A stretch of 15,943 nucleotides of DNA, taken from Candidatus Aenigmatarchaeota archaeon. Its GTDB lineage: Archaea > Aenigmatarchaeota > Aenigmatarchaeia > QMZP01 > QMZT01. Both the position numbers and the translations under genes were made by a program. Positions 1-7,202 of this stretch are shown here, piece by piece (within the stretch, counting starts at the first letter, position 1; the number at the start of each line of letters is the position of its first letter). The DNA is taken from assembly GCA_030634615.1 (NCBI GenBank), contig DAOWAL010000012.1, positions 1-15,943 of the forward strand. Direction: 5' to 3'. Under the pieces are notes generated by a model. The model saw nothing but the letters and a program-made list of their open reading frames with translations, had not been told where the DNA came from and made no database searches.

Positions 1-1560
1 ATAAAAAAACTGGAAAAAGATGTAATCAAAATAAACAGCAATAATGACAAGCAAGATCAGGTTGTTGATGATATAAAAAAGATATTGAATTCTATTACTA
101 AATCAATATCATCTGTTGAAAATAAACAAATTTCTTTGAGAGAAAAACTAAAGGAAAGAATAGATTTAGAAGAAGACACACTTGGATCTCAGATATCAGA
201 ACGAATGGGTAATCTGAGAAGTGAACTTATTAATGACATAAAAAATGAAATAGATAAAAGTTCATCTGATATCAAAGTACTTAATTCCGATATCAAAAAA
301 CTTCAGGGAGCAAAAAATAGAAACGAAGAAGCAATATTTAACGTAAAATCTGCAATAAATTTACTTCAAAAGGACATTTCTAAGATTTCAGGAAAACATT
401 CGATACTTAGAGACAAGATAAAAGAAGAAATGGGTTTACTCAAAAACGAGCTTAATTCTGATATAACAAACGGTATGAAGACAGTTCAATCGAGACTTGT
501 GAATGACATAAAAAGTGAAATAGACAGAAGTGTGCAAGGAGTTATCGACCTTGACAAAAACTTCAACAAGCTTTCTGAAAGGCAGGATAGTTTTAGTGAT
601 AAATTATCTCATCTGGGAATGTCAATTAATTCACTTGCAAAATCACTTGGTAAATCAGAAGGTAAATATGCTGTACTGAAAGAAAAACTATCGGAGGAAA
701 TGAAAATAATCAGTAATGATATAAATTCCAGGGTTTCAGGCAGAGTCGATGCAATGGAATCTTCACTGAGAAAAGAAGTTTCAGAATCACTCAAAAGTAT
801 GAAAGATGTTCTAAAGAAAAACAGCGAATACCAAAAATCAATATCAGAACTAAAAGAAAAGATGGGTAATGTTGATAATGTCATTTATAAAATGAAAGCA
901 GAAAATTCAGTTCTTAGAAAAGATTTTGAAAACAGATCAAAGTTGATTGAAAAGGATATTTTATCTGAACTTTCAAAAGTAAAAAGTTTTGAATCAGTGC
1001 TATCAAAAGATATTGAAAATTTTCAGAAGTTTTCGAATGAACATAAAAACAGGATGGGAAAGTTTGAATCAAAAGTTTCAAATAGGATAGACATGTTTGG
1101 AATGGAAAACGAGAACATGAAACGTGATTTTTCAGAACTTTCAACAGATTTTAAAAACATAGAAAACCGTCTTTCTGGATTAAAGGAAAAGGATTTAGAT
1201 CTTAGTCAGCACATACAAAGGAATGAACTCGACTTGGAAAACTCAAAAAAAACAGTTGATGAAATAATTTCTAAAATGGAAGAAGGAAACACTATTTTTA
1301 AGGAAAACTTAGTTGCTAAACTAAATGAAACCAATGAAAAAATAACCACGAGAATTTCCAAAAACGAAATAAAAACATCTTCAGAAATGGCCAAGCAGTC
1401 AGAAGAAATAAAACTTTTCCGTGCACATGTAACACAATTCATAAACGACCTTGTAGCAAACTACGAGAAAAGATTTGAAATGATGAAATCTGAAATTGAC
1501 CAGTCCCTTAGATTAATTGAAGAACGCGGACGAGAACAAAGAGCAATGATTTTTGAATAA
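1..1560 (+). CDS. Long coiled-coil protein, 5' end outside the window
   Basis: The frame is open from base 1 to the TAA at 1558-1560, so the gene begins left of the window; the TTG at 85 is only the first start-like codon inside it. The 519 visible residues are almost entirely charged, heptad- or hendecad-like helix (rich in K, E, S, N, I, L) with no cysteine, no membrane segment and no Walker motif, so SMC ATPase heads are not present here. Three tandem internal repeats are visible at 139-408, 409-678 and 679-915 (see repeat entry). The C-terminus ends in a short arginine/glutamate-rich stretch. The role is unknown: a filament or scaffold, an SMC-like arm, or a surface rod would all fit. It converges on the regulator gene with a 2-base gap. 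Confidence 0.85.
   Translation: MKKLEKDVIKINSNNDKQDQVVDDIKKILNSITKSISSVENKQISLREKLKERIDLEEDTLGSQISERMGNLRSELINDIKNEIDKSSSDIKVLNSDIKKLQGAKNRNEEAIFNVKSAINLLQKDISKISGKHSILRDKIKEEMGLLKNELNSDITNGMKTVQSRLVNDIKSEIDRSVQGVIDLDKNFNKLSERQDSFSDKLSHLGMSINSLAKSLGKSEGKYAVLKEKLSEEMKIISNDINSRVSGRVDAMESSLRKEVSESLKSMKDVLKKNSEYQKSISELKEKMGNVDNVIYKMKAENSVLRKDFENRSKLIEKDILSELSKVKSFESVLSKDIENFQKFSNEHKNRMGKFESKVSNRIDMFGMENENMKRDFSELSTDFKNIENRLSGLKEKDLDLSQHIQRNELDLENSKKTVDEIISKMEEGNTIFKENLVAKLNETNEKITTRISKNEIKTSSEMAKQSEEIKLFRAHVTQFINDLVANYEKRFEMMKSEIDQSLRLIEERGREQRAMIFE
139..915 (+). repeat. Tandem 90-residue coiled-coil repeats (three units, plus the tail of a fourth)
   Basis: Units at 139-408 and 409-678 are each exactly 90 codons and align without a gap, with about 30 identical residues. 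Each opens with [RK]-[ED]-K-[LI]-[KS]-E, carries ND-I-K-x-E-I-D near the middle and closes with GK-x-x-[IV]-L. The third unit (679-915) starts the same way but is 79 codons, 11 shorter, which is one hendecad turn unit. The end of an earlier unit precedes base 139. The repeats are diverged at DNA level. Confidence 0.75.
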
Positions 1561-1562
1561 AG

Positions 1563-2297
1563 CTATTTATCCACTTCCTTGGAAATTCCCCATAAAAGAT
1601 TGAACTGCTTCCTGTACGAATCAGCTAAATTTTTGTTTTCGATTATAATTGCGTAATTCGGATTGCCCCATATTATGATCGTGAATTTATTCCCGTAAAC
1701 ATATATAGGAGTTGGGTTAAAAGCCTTTTCCAGAATCCATCTGTACTGCGTCTGAGGACCTTCGACAAAATATCTGTCACCTTCCTTGATCAAAACCCTT
1801 TCCTTACATTTCATTTTTCGCATCTTTTTGAGATATTGACTCAAAGCGATCTTGTCTTCCTCCATATACCTTTTCTCATTCACTCCTGAAATCAGAACTT
1901 CTCCTGGTTTTTTTTCGAATTCTTTTATTATATCCCTCAATACAGTTTTTACAATACCTTTTCCCTTAAACATCTCCATGAACGTATCTTCTCTCGGAAG
2001 TTTTGTTAGATTTATAAGATCCGGCAGAATTGATCTGAATTTTTCTTCCTTCTCCTTAAGATATTCTACTATCTTCTCAGGATGAATTCCCTGGAAATAT
2101 TTTTTATTGTTCTTGATGACAAAACTAACGAACCCTTTTTCGAGCAATCTTTCCAATGCGTCATACACTGCCTGCCTGTGAAGGCCAGATCGTTGAGCGA
2201 TCTCGTTAACAGAAATAGATCCCTTGTTCAAAAGAGTAAGATATACCTCGATCTCGTTATTGGTTAGTCCCAGTTCTTTCAGGATTCCCTTTTCCAT
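1563..2297 (-). CDS. TrmB-family transcriptional regulator
   Basis: This 244-residue protein has the TrmB layout. An N-terminal winged helix-turn-helix spans about residues 5-70 (LGLTNNEIEVYLTLLNKG, then NEIAQRSGLHRQAVYDALERL as recognition region, then a wing ending NNKKYFQGIHPEKI). A short helical linker follows at about 74-95, then a C-terminal effector domain (about 105-240) that begins with the family-typical F-x-G-K-x-G-I-K-x-V-L-x-D-I. TrmB proteins usually sense sugars or related metabolites and repress or activate transport and sugar genes; the ligand here cannot be read from sequence. It is divergent from the small secreted protein at 2385 and lies near glmS, so one or both could be targets, as an inference. 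The ATG at 2297 sits 25 bases from a TATA-like box and has no ribosome site, as for a leaderless mRNA. Confidence 0.9.
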   Translation of the reverse strand: MEKGILKELGLTNNEIEVYLTLLNKGSISVNEIAQRSGLHRQAVYDALERLLEKGFVSFVIKNNKKYFQGIHPEKIVEYLKEKEEKFRSILPDLINLTKLPREDTFMEMFKGKGIVKTVLRDIIKEFEKKPGEVLISGVNEKRYMEEDKIALSQYLKKMRKMKCKERVLIKEGDRYFVEGPQTQYRWILEKAFNPTPIYVYGNKFTIIIWGNPNYAIIIENKNLADSYRKQFNLLWGISKEVDK

Positions 2298-2317
2298 GAT
2301 AAAAATATTCCGGAAAG

Positions 2318-2326
2318 TTATTTAAG
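2318..2326 (-). promoter_or_regulatory. TATA-like promoter of the TrmB-type gene
   Basis: Read on the minus strand the bases are CTTAAATAA preceded by purine-rich CAAA (BRE-like). The box is centred 25 bases before the ATG at 2297, which places transcription start at or next to the start codon. Confidence 0.6.
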
Positions 2327-2356
2327 TTTGTCGTAAAAACTTTTACTGCAAATAAA

Positions 2357-2366
2357 TATAAATATA
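2357..2366 (+). promoter_or_regulatory. TATA-like promoter of the 98-residue protein
   Basis: TATAAATATA is centred about 24 bases before the ATG at 2385, with A-rich sequence just upstream. No Shine-Dalgarno site is present. It is only about 35 bases from the divergent box of the regulator gene, so a TrmB dimer bound here could affect both. Confidence 0.6.
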
Positions 2367-2384
2367 TTTTAACATTTTCTAATC

Positions 2385-2681
2385 ATGTTTATAAAATACG
2401 TCTTACCGCTGATTTTTGCGGTGTCTTTATCGCAATGTACCGAGAAGAAAAATTTGCCACCCAATGAATTTTATAATTATGGTGCAGATAGAAAACAAAT
2501 AACAACTTACATCGATAGATACCCATTCGGGAGTCTAGACGAGGTAATTGTGGGCGGGGGGAAAGAACCAGAATTTTTTAAGATTGATGATAGAAAATTT
2601 CCCGAATATGAGAAAAAATTCAGGAAGTTGTATAAGTGGTACGTTGATTGCTGGGAAAAGAAAAATAAAGAAAATAATTAA
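2385..2681 (+). CDS. Small secreted or lipoprotein-like protein, unknown function
   Basis: The 98-residue product begins with a short signal-like segment (MFIKYVLPLIFAVSLSQC) and then a hydrophilic, lysine/glutamate- and aromatic-rich mature part. The Cys at residue 18 sits where a lipobox cysteine would be, but the preceding Gln is not the usual Gly/Ala/Ser, so lipidation is uncertain. The mature part includes RYPFGSLDEVIVGGG and a predicted helix PEYEKKFRKLYKWYVDCW. I do not recognise a family. A clear leaderless promoter and the signal-like start support it as a real gene. It lies between the regulator gene and glmS, each with its own promoter. Confidence 0.65.
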   Translation: MFIKYVLPLIFAVSLSQCTEKKNLPPNEFYNYGADRKQITTYIDRYPFGSLDEVIVGGGKEPEFFKIDDRKFPEYEKKFRKLYKWYVDCWEKKNKENN

Positions 2682-2695
2682 TTTTACATTTTTTG
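2681..2695 (+). terminator. Possible T-rich archaeal terminator
   Basis: Directly after the stop codon the sequence is ATTTTACATTTTTTG, with a run of six T. Archaeal RNA polymerase stops at such tracts without a hairpin. The evidence is weak because the whole intergenic region is AT-rich. Confidence 0.35.
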
Positions 2696-2725
2696 TGCCA
2701 ATTTGGGTGACAATCTGGGTAAGTT

Positions 2726-2733
2726 TTTAAATA
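2726..2733 (+). promoter_or_regulatory. TATA-like promoter of glmS
   Basis: TTTAAATA is centred about 25 bases before the ATG at 2755. The box abuts the GTG at 2734, which rules that codon out as the start because it would lie upstream of the transcript. Confidence 0.65.
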
Positions 2734-2754
2734 GTGTCGAGAGAATTACATTTC

Positions 2755-4512
2755 ATGTGTGGTATAATAGGATATGTTGGAAACAAGGAAGCATCACCAA
2801 TACTTCATGAAAGTTTAAGAAAACTTGAATATAGAGGATATGATTCCTACGGATTTGCAACAATAGACAAAAACAAGGTATGGATAAGAAAAGGAAAAGG
2901 TAAGATAAGTGATGCTGGGTTTGAAAAAATACCAGGAACAATCGGCATTGCTCATACAAGATGGGCAACACATGGTAATGTTTCTAAAGCAAATTCTCAT
3001 CCACATCTTGACTGTCAGAAAAAACTTGCAATAATACATAATGGTATAATAGAAAATTTTGACAAGCTCAAAAAAGGTCTTGTGAGAAGAGGCCACAAAT
3101 TACGTTCACAGACTGATAGTGAGATAATAGCTCACCTGCTTGAAGAAAACATGGATGCTGGTCTTGAAAATGCTCTCAAAAGAGTTATGGGAATAATTGA
3201 AGGCAGATCTGCTATTTTAGTCGTTAAAGATGATTTTGATGGAATTGTAGCTGCAAGAAAGGGTTCACCTATCATAGTTGGTGTTGGTGATAATGAGTAT
3301 TTTATTGCATCAGACATTCCTGCTTTTTTGAAAAAAACAAACAATGTCATGTACATTGATGATGGTGAAATGGTTGTAATTGAAAATGGCAAAACTCCAA
3401 GATTTGTAAATATCGAAACCGGGAAATCTATCTCAAAGAGATTGATAAAAATAGACTGGGACACAACACAGGCAGAAAAAGGGGACTATGCACATTTCAT
3501 GATCAAGGAAATTATGGAACAAAAAGAAACAATTTTACGTGCCATAAATCAAGATGATAAGGAAATACAAAAAGTTGCAAAAGCAATAAACAATGCTTTT
3601 GGTGTGTTTTTAACAGGTTGTGGTACTGCTGGAAATGTATGTCACACAGGTGAATATATCTTTTCAAAAATAGCAAAAAAACATGTTAATTATGCAGTAT
3701 CATCAGAGTTTCCAAGTTATGACGATTTCATTGCAAAAAAGACACTTGTATTAACAGTTTCACAAAGTGGGGAAACTGCTGACTTGTTAGAAGCTGTAAC
3801 CGATGCAAAAAAGAAAGGTGCTAAAGTAATATCACTTGTTAATGTAAAGGGATCAACACTTGACAGGGTGTCTGATTCAACATTTTTGATAAACGCTGGT
3901 CCCGAAAAAGCAGTTGCTTCAACAAAGGCGACAACAGCTCAGCTTGCAATAATGTATCTTTTAGCATATGCTTCAGCAGGGAAACTCAATGAAGGTAAAA
4001 GAATGCTTCTTGACGTTGCTTCAAAAACAAACGACATGCTTAATCCAAGATATGATGAAAGAATAAGAAAAATTGCAGAAAAAATATACAAGAAAAAAAA
4101 CATCTACATAATAGGAAGATCCACAAACTATCCAATGGCTTTGGAATCAGCAATAAAGATAATGGAAGTTAGCTACATACACGCACATGGCTTCGCAGCC
4201 GGTGAATTAAAACATGGTCCAATAGCATTGATAGACAAAGGAGCGCCTGTCATAGTTCTTTGCGGTGATGAATCTGATAAAGATTCTATAAGTAATGCGA
4301 TGGAAGTAAAAGCAAGGGGCGGATTAATAATCGGGGTAGGACCGAAAAAATACGATGTATTTGATCACTGGATCAAAACTCCAGATGTCGGTGTGGGTTC
4401 ACCAATGGTAAATATAATACCTGTTCAATTACTTGCATACCATCTTGGTGTTTTAAGAGGATGTAACATAGACATGCCTCGTAATTTAGCCAAATCAGTA
4501 ACTGTTAAGTAA
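2755..4512 (+). CDS. glmS: Glutamine--fructose-6-phosphate aminotransferase (isomerizing)
   Basis: This cytoplasmic enzyme makes glucosamine-6-phosphate from fructose-6-phosphate and glutamine, the first step toward UDP-GlcNAc for glycans. The 585 residues have the full family layout. The class II glutamine amidotransferase domain starts MCGIIGYVG with Cys2 as the nucleophile exposed after Met removal, followed by EYRGYDS (26-31), HTRWATHG (67-74), HNG (95-97) and TDSE (120-123). Two SIS domains follow: GCGTAGN at about 289, SQSGET at 336-341 and ASTKATTAQ, then GELKHGP near 483. The protein ends with the family tail MPRNLAKSVTVK. The ATG at 2755 is chosen over the GTG at 2734 because the nucleophile must be residue 2 and because of the promoter position. 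GlcNAc precursors could feed glycosylation of the surface proteins downstream, as an inference. Confidence 0.97.
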   Translation: MCGIIGYVGNKEASPILHESLRKLEYRGYDSYGFATIDKNKVWIRKGKGKISDAGFEKIPGTIGIAHTRWATHGNVSKANSHPHLDCQKKLAIIHNGIIENFDKLKKGLVRRGHKLRSQTDSEIIAHLLEENMDAGLENALKRVMGIIEGRSAILVVKDDFDGIVAARKGSPIIVGVGDNEYFIASDIPAFLKKTNNVMYIDDGEMVVIENGKTPRFVNIETGKSISKRLIKIDWDTTQAEKGDYAHFMIKEIMEQKETILRAINQDDKEIQKVAKAINNAFGVFLTGCGTAGNVCHTGEYIFSKIAKKHVNYAVSSEFPSYDDFIAKKTLVLTVSQSGETADLLEAVTDAKKKGAKVISLVNVKGSTLDRVSDSTFLINAGPEKAVASTKATTAQLAIMYLLAYASAGKLNEGKRMLLDVASKTNDMLNPRYDERIRKIAEKIYKKKNIYIIGRSTNYPMALESAIKIMEVSYIHAHGFAAGELKHGPIALIDKGAPVIVLCGDESDKDSISNAMEVKARGGLIIGVGPKKYDVFDHWIKTPDVGVGSPMVNIIPVQLLAYHLGVLRGCNIDMPRNLAKSVTVK

Positions 4513-4520
4513 GTTTAAAA
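4513..4520 (+). promoter_or_regulatory. TATA-like promoter of the four-helix membrane protein
   Basis: GTTTAAAA lies immediately after the glmS stop codon and is centred about 26-27 bases before the ATG at 4544. No ribosome site is seen, so a leaderless transcript is likely. Confidence 0.55.
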
Positions 4521-4543
4521 GCGAGTAAGAACAAATTATTATT

Positions 4544-4969
4544 ATGGCTGCAGATATTCTAACAAATCTTGTAACAGGCCTTGGTGTAGATTTCGCCAGC
4601 CCAATAACACTTGTCATAAACCTGATAGTTTCTACAATAATTGGTGGAATTGTTCTTCTAATACTTGTAGAAATATTCGGCAAGAAATTCTCAGAGGAAG
4701 TTCAGCCTGCAAATGCCTTTTTGGTTGTTCTAATAATCAATCTCATAAACCTGATTGGCGTTATGGCTTTTATAGTACCGATGATATCATTTGTACCATT
4801 CCTTCCAGTGCTATTGCCAATAATAATCTGGATAGTGATGATTAAACTATTCTTCAAAGAAATGAGCATAGTACATGCAATAATGGTCGGTGTTATTGGA
4901 TGGTTACTTAGTATATTCCTCATCCCATACATTGTTGGTATGGCAAGTGGATTTATACCGAGCTTTTGA
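4544..4969 (+). CDS. Small polytopic membrane protein, unknown function
   Basis: The 141-residue product is nearly all hydrophobic, with four likely membrane helices at about residues 21-46, 58-81, 84-104 and 110-135. Short polar loops (FGKKFSEEVQPANA; KLFFKEMS) separate them. There is no cysteine and no recognisable transporter or enzyme motif. I do not recognise the family. It has its own leaderless promoter 31 bases after glmS. The last 17 bases overlap the 3' end of the convergent methylthiotransferase gene. Confidence 0.8.
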   Translation: MAADILTNLVTGLGVDFASPITLVINLIVSTIIGGIVLLILVEIFGKKFSEEVQPANAFLVVLIINLINLIGVMAFIVPMISFVPFLPVLLPIIIWIVMIKLFFKEMSIVHAIMVGVIGWLLSIFLIPYIVGMASGFIPSF

Positions 4970-6200
4970 CAATTTCAGCACTTAGGTGAGTGAAATCCGA
5001 ATCAGTAATTTTAACTTTCACAAACTTACCCATAATATTTTTTTCACTCTCAACTACGACTGGTTTGTATGACTCGTTTCTTCCAACATACTGATTTTTA
5101 GTCTTACCTTTTTCATTGACTAAAATTGTACACTCCTTAGATATCCATTTTTTGTTTTGCTCTCTTACAATTCTTTTAACAATTGGTCCAAATGCTTTTG
5201 ATCTTTCTTTTATTACATTGCTTGTCAGCTGTTTTAGCTTTGCAGCTTCAGTTTTTGGTCTTAACCCAAACTTTGAAAAGTTCACGGCATCCGGCTTAAT
5301 CCTTTCCATCAATTCACATGTCTTTTCAAAGTCACTGCCGGTTTCTTCAGGAAAACCTATAATAATATCTGTTGCAATAGAAAGATCTGATACACCATTT
5401 CTTAGGACCGTTACCATGTTTTCAAAATCTTTTACAGTATATCCTCTTTTCATTTTTCTGAGAACAGAATCAGATCCTGTCTGGACCGGTATGTGTAAAA
5501 ATTTGTAAATTTTTTCATCATTTAAGATATCAATCAATTTTTCTAGAATAGGCTTTGAGTGTGTCGGATTCATCATACCAACACGTACGCGAAAACACCC
5601 TTCAATTTTTACAATACTTTCAAGTAAAACAGTAAGATTAGAATCAATATCAATACCATAGCATCCACAATCTTGTGAGGTTATCCATATTTCTTTGCAT
5701 CCGTCTTTGACAGATTCTTCAACTTCTTTTGAAATACTTTTTATTACTCTTGATTTGAGTTTACCTCTTGCAAGTTTAACAGCACAATATGTACAGTTAC
5801 CAAGGCAGCCTGATGATATTTCCGTTATTCCAACAAGTGGATTTACTCTTGATTTAGTAAATTTATTTTCAGAATTTTCAATAAAATTTACAACACTTTC
5901 AGAATCGTGGGAAGACAAAAAATCCGCATTTGGTGCAAGTTTTTCAAATATTCCAATATCAGTTCCGCATCCTGCTATGATCAGTTTTTTGTCAGAGTAT
6001 TTTGAGACAATTAATTTTATTTTATCCCTTATTTTGTTTTCAGTTGGGCTTTTTACTATGCATGTATTGATAAGAATAATATCTGCTTTTTTCGGGCTAT
6101 CCACCTTTTCGTATCCATTTGCAAAAAGAATACCTTCCATAGTCTCAGTATGTGATTGGTTTGCAGAGCATCCGTATGTTTCGATATAAACGTATTTCAT
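4953..6200 (-). CDS. tRNA threonylcarbamoyladenosine (t6A37) methylthiotransferase, MtaB/CDKAL1-type
   Basis: This radical-SAM enzyme is predicted to add a methylthio group to t6A at tRNA position 37, giving ms2t6A next to the anticodon. The 415 residues show the three family domains. The N-terminal methylthiotransferase domain has its three cluster cysteines at C11 (YGCSANQ), C47 (NTCIVK) and C78 (AGC). The radical-SAM domain has C132-x3-C136-x2-C139 (GCLGNCTYCAVKLARGKLKSR region), followed by QTGSDSVLRKMKRGY and DIIIGFPEET. A C-terminal TRAM-like RNA-binding domain spans about 350-412. The archaeal/eukaryotic MtaB branch fits better than bacterial MiaB by its early motifs, though I judge this from recall. 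It is transcribed alone from the TATA-like box at 6222-6230 and ends in a 17-base convergent overlap. Confidence 0.93.
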   Translation of the reverse strand: MKYVYIETYGCSANQSHTETMEGILFANGYEKVDSPKKADIILINTCIVKSPTENKIRDKIKLIVSKYSDKKLIIAGCGTDIGIFEKLAPNADFLSSHDSESVVNFIENSENKFTKSRVNPLVGITEISSGCLGNCTYCAVKLARGKLKSRVIKSISKEVEESVKDGCKEIWITSQDCGCYGIDIDSNLTVLLESIVKIEGCFRVRVGMMNPTHSKPILEKLIDILNDEKIYKFLHIPVQTGSDSVLRKMKRGYTVKDFENMVTVLRNGVSDLSIATDIIIGFPEETGSDFEKTCELMERIKPDAVNFSKFGLRPKTEAAKLKQLTSNVIKERSKAFGPIVKRIVREQNKKWISKECTILVNEKGKTKNQYVGRNESYKPVVVESEKNIMGKFVKVKITDSDFTHLSAEIVKSSV

Positions 6201-6221
6201 AATGACAATTGAAAAAGAGTA

Positions 6222-6230
6222 TTTTTAAAA
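6222..6230 (-). promoter_or_regulatory. TATA-like promoter of the methylthiotransferase gene
   Basis: On the minus strand the sequence reads TTTTAAAAA, centred 26 bases before the ATG at 6200. It lies in the 41-base gap after the pilin-like operon, so the methylthiotransferase gene is a separate transcription unit from that operon. Confidence 0.6.
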
Positions 6231-6241
6231 TAAATTTGCAA

Positions 6242-6727
6242 CTAATCCTTTGTTATTATCATCTGAATGTTCAGATTTGCGCCTTCCTGAAGTATCCTTT
6301 CGTTTGCTGTCCATCTCTGGCTCTTTCTGAGAACAGTGTCACATCTTGGTCCAAATACTATACGGTCGCCTCCCATAACAGTCCAGTTATCAGGTTCGAT
6401 TATCATGCAATATTCAAAATCTTCTTTTATTATGGTGTCTATGAGTTTTGGAACAATTTCCATTGACAGATTCCTGCACGTTACACCACCACAGTTTCTG
6501 TATGATGTCATGTAAGCACATGATATGGTTGAAGATATTGTATCGCAATAACCTCCATGCCCAGTTGTTCTTCTAAGGGTTGAGAGAAGTATATTGTGGG
6601 CATACAAATTGTTGTAATCCTCGTATTCTGTCTTAAGTGACGAAATTACAATGAATATTCCTATTGCCATGAATATGACTATCATAAGTACAATGAGTAT
6701 CATGCTAGTTTGACCTTTTTTCACCAT
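6242..6727 (-). CDS. Pilin-like protein with class III-type N-terminus (last gene of operon)
   Basis: The 161-residue product starts MVKKGQTSMILIVLM. This is a basic KKG-Q prepilin-type cleavage site followed by one long hydrophobic helix (residues 7-29), the archaeal class III signal layout handled by PibD/EppA-type peptidases. The usual acidic residue at +5 of the mature protein is absent. The exported part carries six cysteines (for example YCDTISSTISC and NCGGVTC), which suggests two or three disulfides outside the cell. It ends NLNIQMIITKD. The start is set by an AGGTGA ribosome site at 6732-6737 that overlaps the previous stop codon, with four bases to the ATG. It is the distal gene of the five-gene operon. 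Its exact role (minor pilin or pseudopilin) is inferred. Confidence 0.8.
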   Translation of the reverse strand: MVKKGQTSMILIVLMIVIFMAIGIFIVISSLKTEYEDYNNLYAHNILLSTLRRTTGHGGYCDTISSTISCAYMTSYRNCGGVTCRNLSMEIVPKLIDTIIKEDFEYCMIIEPDNWTVMGGDRIVFGPRCDTVLRKSQRWTANERILQEGANLNIQMIITKD

Positions 6728-6731
6728 ATTT

Positions 6732-6737
6732 TCACCT
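6732..6737 (-). promoter_or_regulatory. Ribosome binding site overlapping a stop codon
   Basis: AGGTGA on the minus strand contains the TGA stop of the upstream gene and lies four bases before the ATG at 6727. It indicates translational coupling inside the operon and shows that this organism uses GGTGA-type sites for internal genes. Confidence 0.7.
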
Positions 6738-7202
6738 GCTGTACAACCCCACTTTTAAAAGACCTATATCCACTTCTCCTGTGGTTTTCCTGTATATATT
6801 TACAGGTAGCTCGAAAATTACTGCAGGTCTGTCAGTTTTACAGTAACTCCACTTACCACACAACGGATAGTTTTCATCATTGCACTCATTTTTGAATTCC
6901 AACGATTCAATCTCTGCGAACCATCCACCTCCATAAAGGCTTTCTAAGTCTGCACATGTTATGGCAGTTAGTTTCGAATCTTCCATCATCGAACCTTCTT
7001 TGAAAGTATTTTTGTTTATGTACGGTGAATTGGTAAAGGCACGCAACAGAAATTCGGCTCTATCATAGAAAACTTTTTCTTGATCTGATTGCACGCTTGT
7101 TATTTGCCATGCTGTAAGTAACAGTGTTGCTATTACTATAATTAAGACTACAAAAAAGCTAAGTAATATGTATTCCATTATCTGAGCTTGTCCCTTTTTC
7201 AT
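6732..7202 (-). CDS. Pilin-like protein with class III-type N-terminus
   Basis: From the ATG at 7202 the product is 156 residues and starts MKKGQAQIMEYILLSFFVVL: KKG-Q cleavage site, an early glutamate (six residues after the site), then one hydrophobic helix to about residue 30. This is close to archaeal class III prepilin signals. The exterior part has four cysteines, notably NYPLCGKWSYC, and ends KVGLYSR. A GTG at 7208 would add two residues, but the ATG is preferred because it forms an ATGA overlap with the stop of the upstream gene and follows a GGGGTG stretch. It probably belongs to the same envelope structure as its operon neighbours. Confidence 0.82.
   Translation of the reverse strand: MKKGQAQIMEYILLSFFVVLIIVIATLLLTAWQITSVQSDQEKVFYDRAEFLLRAFTNSPYINKNTFKEGSMMEDSKLTAITCADLESLYGGGWFAEIESLEFKNECNDENYPLCGKWSYCKTDRPAVIFELPVNIYRKTTGEVDIGLLKVGLYSR

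Noticed and set aside
1..1560. SMC or Rad50 ATPase
   Set aside because: No Walker A, Walker B, signature or zinc-hook motif is in the visible part; only coiled coil is supported.
2734..2754. Upstream GTG start for glmS adding seven residues
   Set aside because: The glutaminase nucleophile must be Cys2 after the initiator Met, and the GTG directly abuts the TATA-like box, upstream of the likely transcript start.
5695..6189. 164-residue open frame on the plus strand opposite the methylthiotransferase gene
   Set aside because: It is antisense to a well-supported radical-SAM enzyme, has no domain-like pattern, and no promoter or ribosome site was seen.
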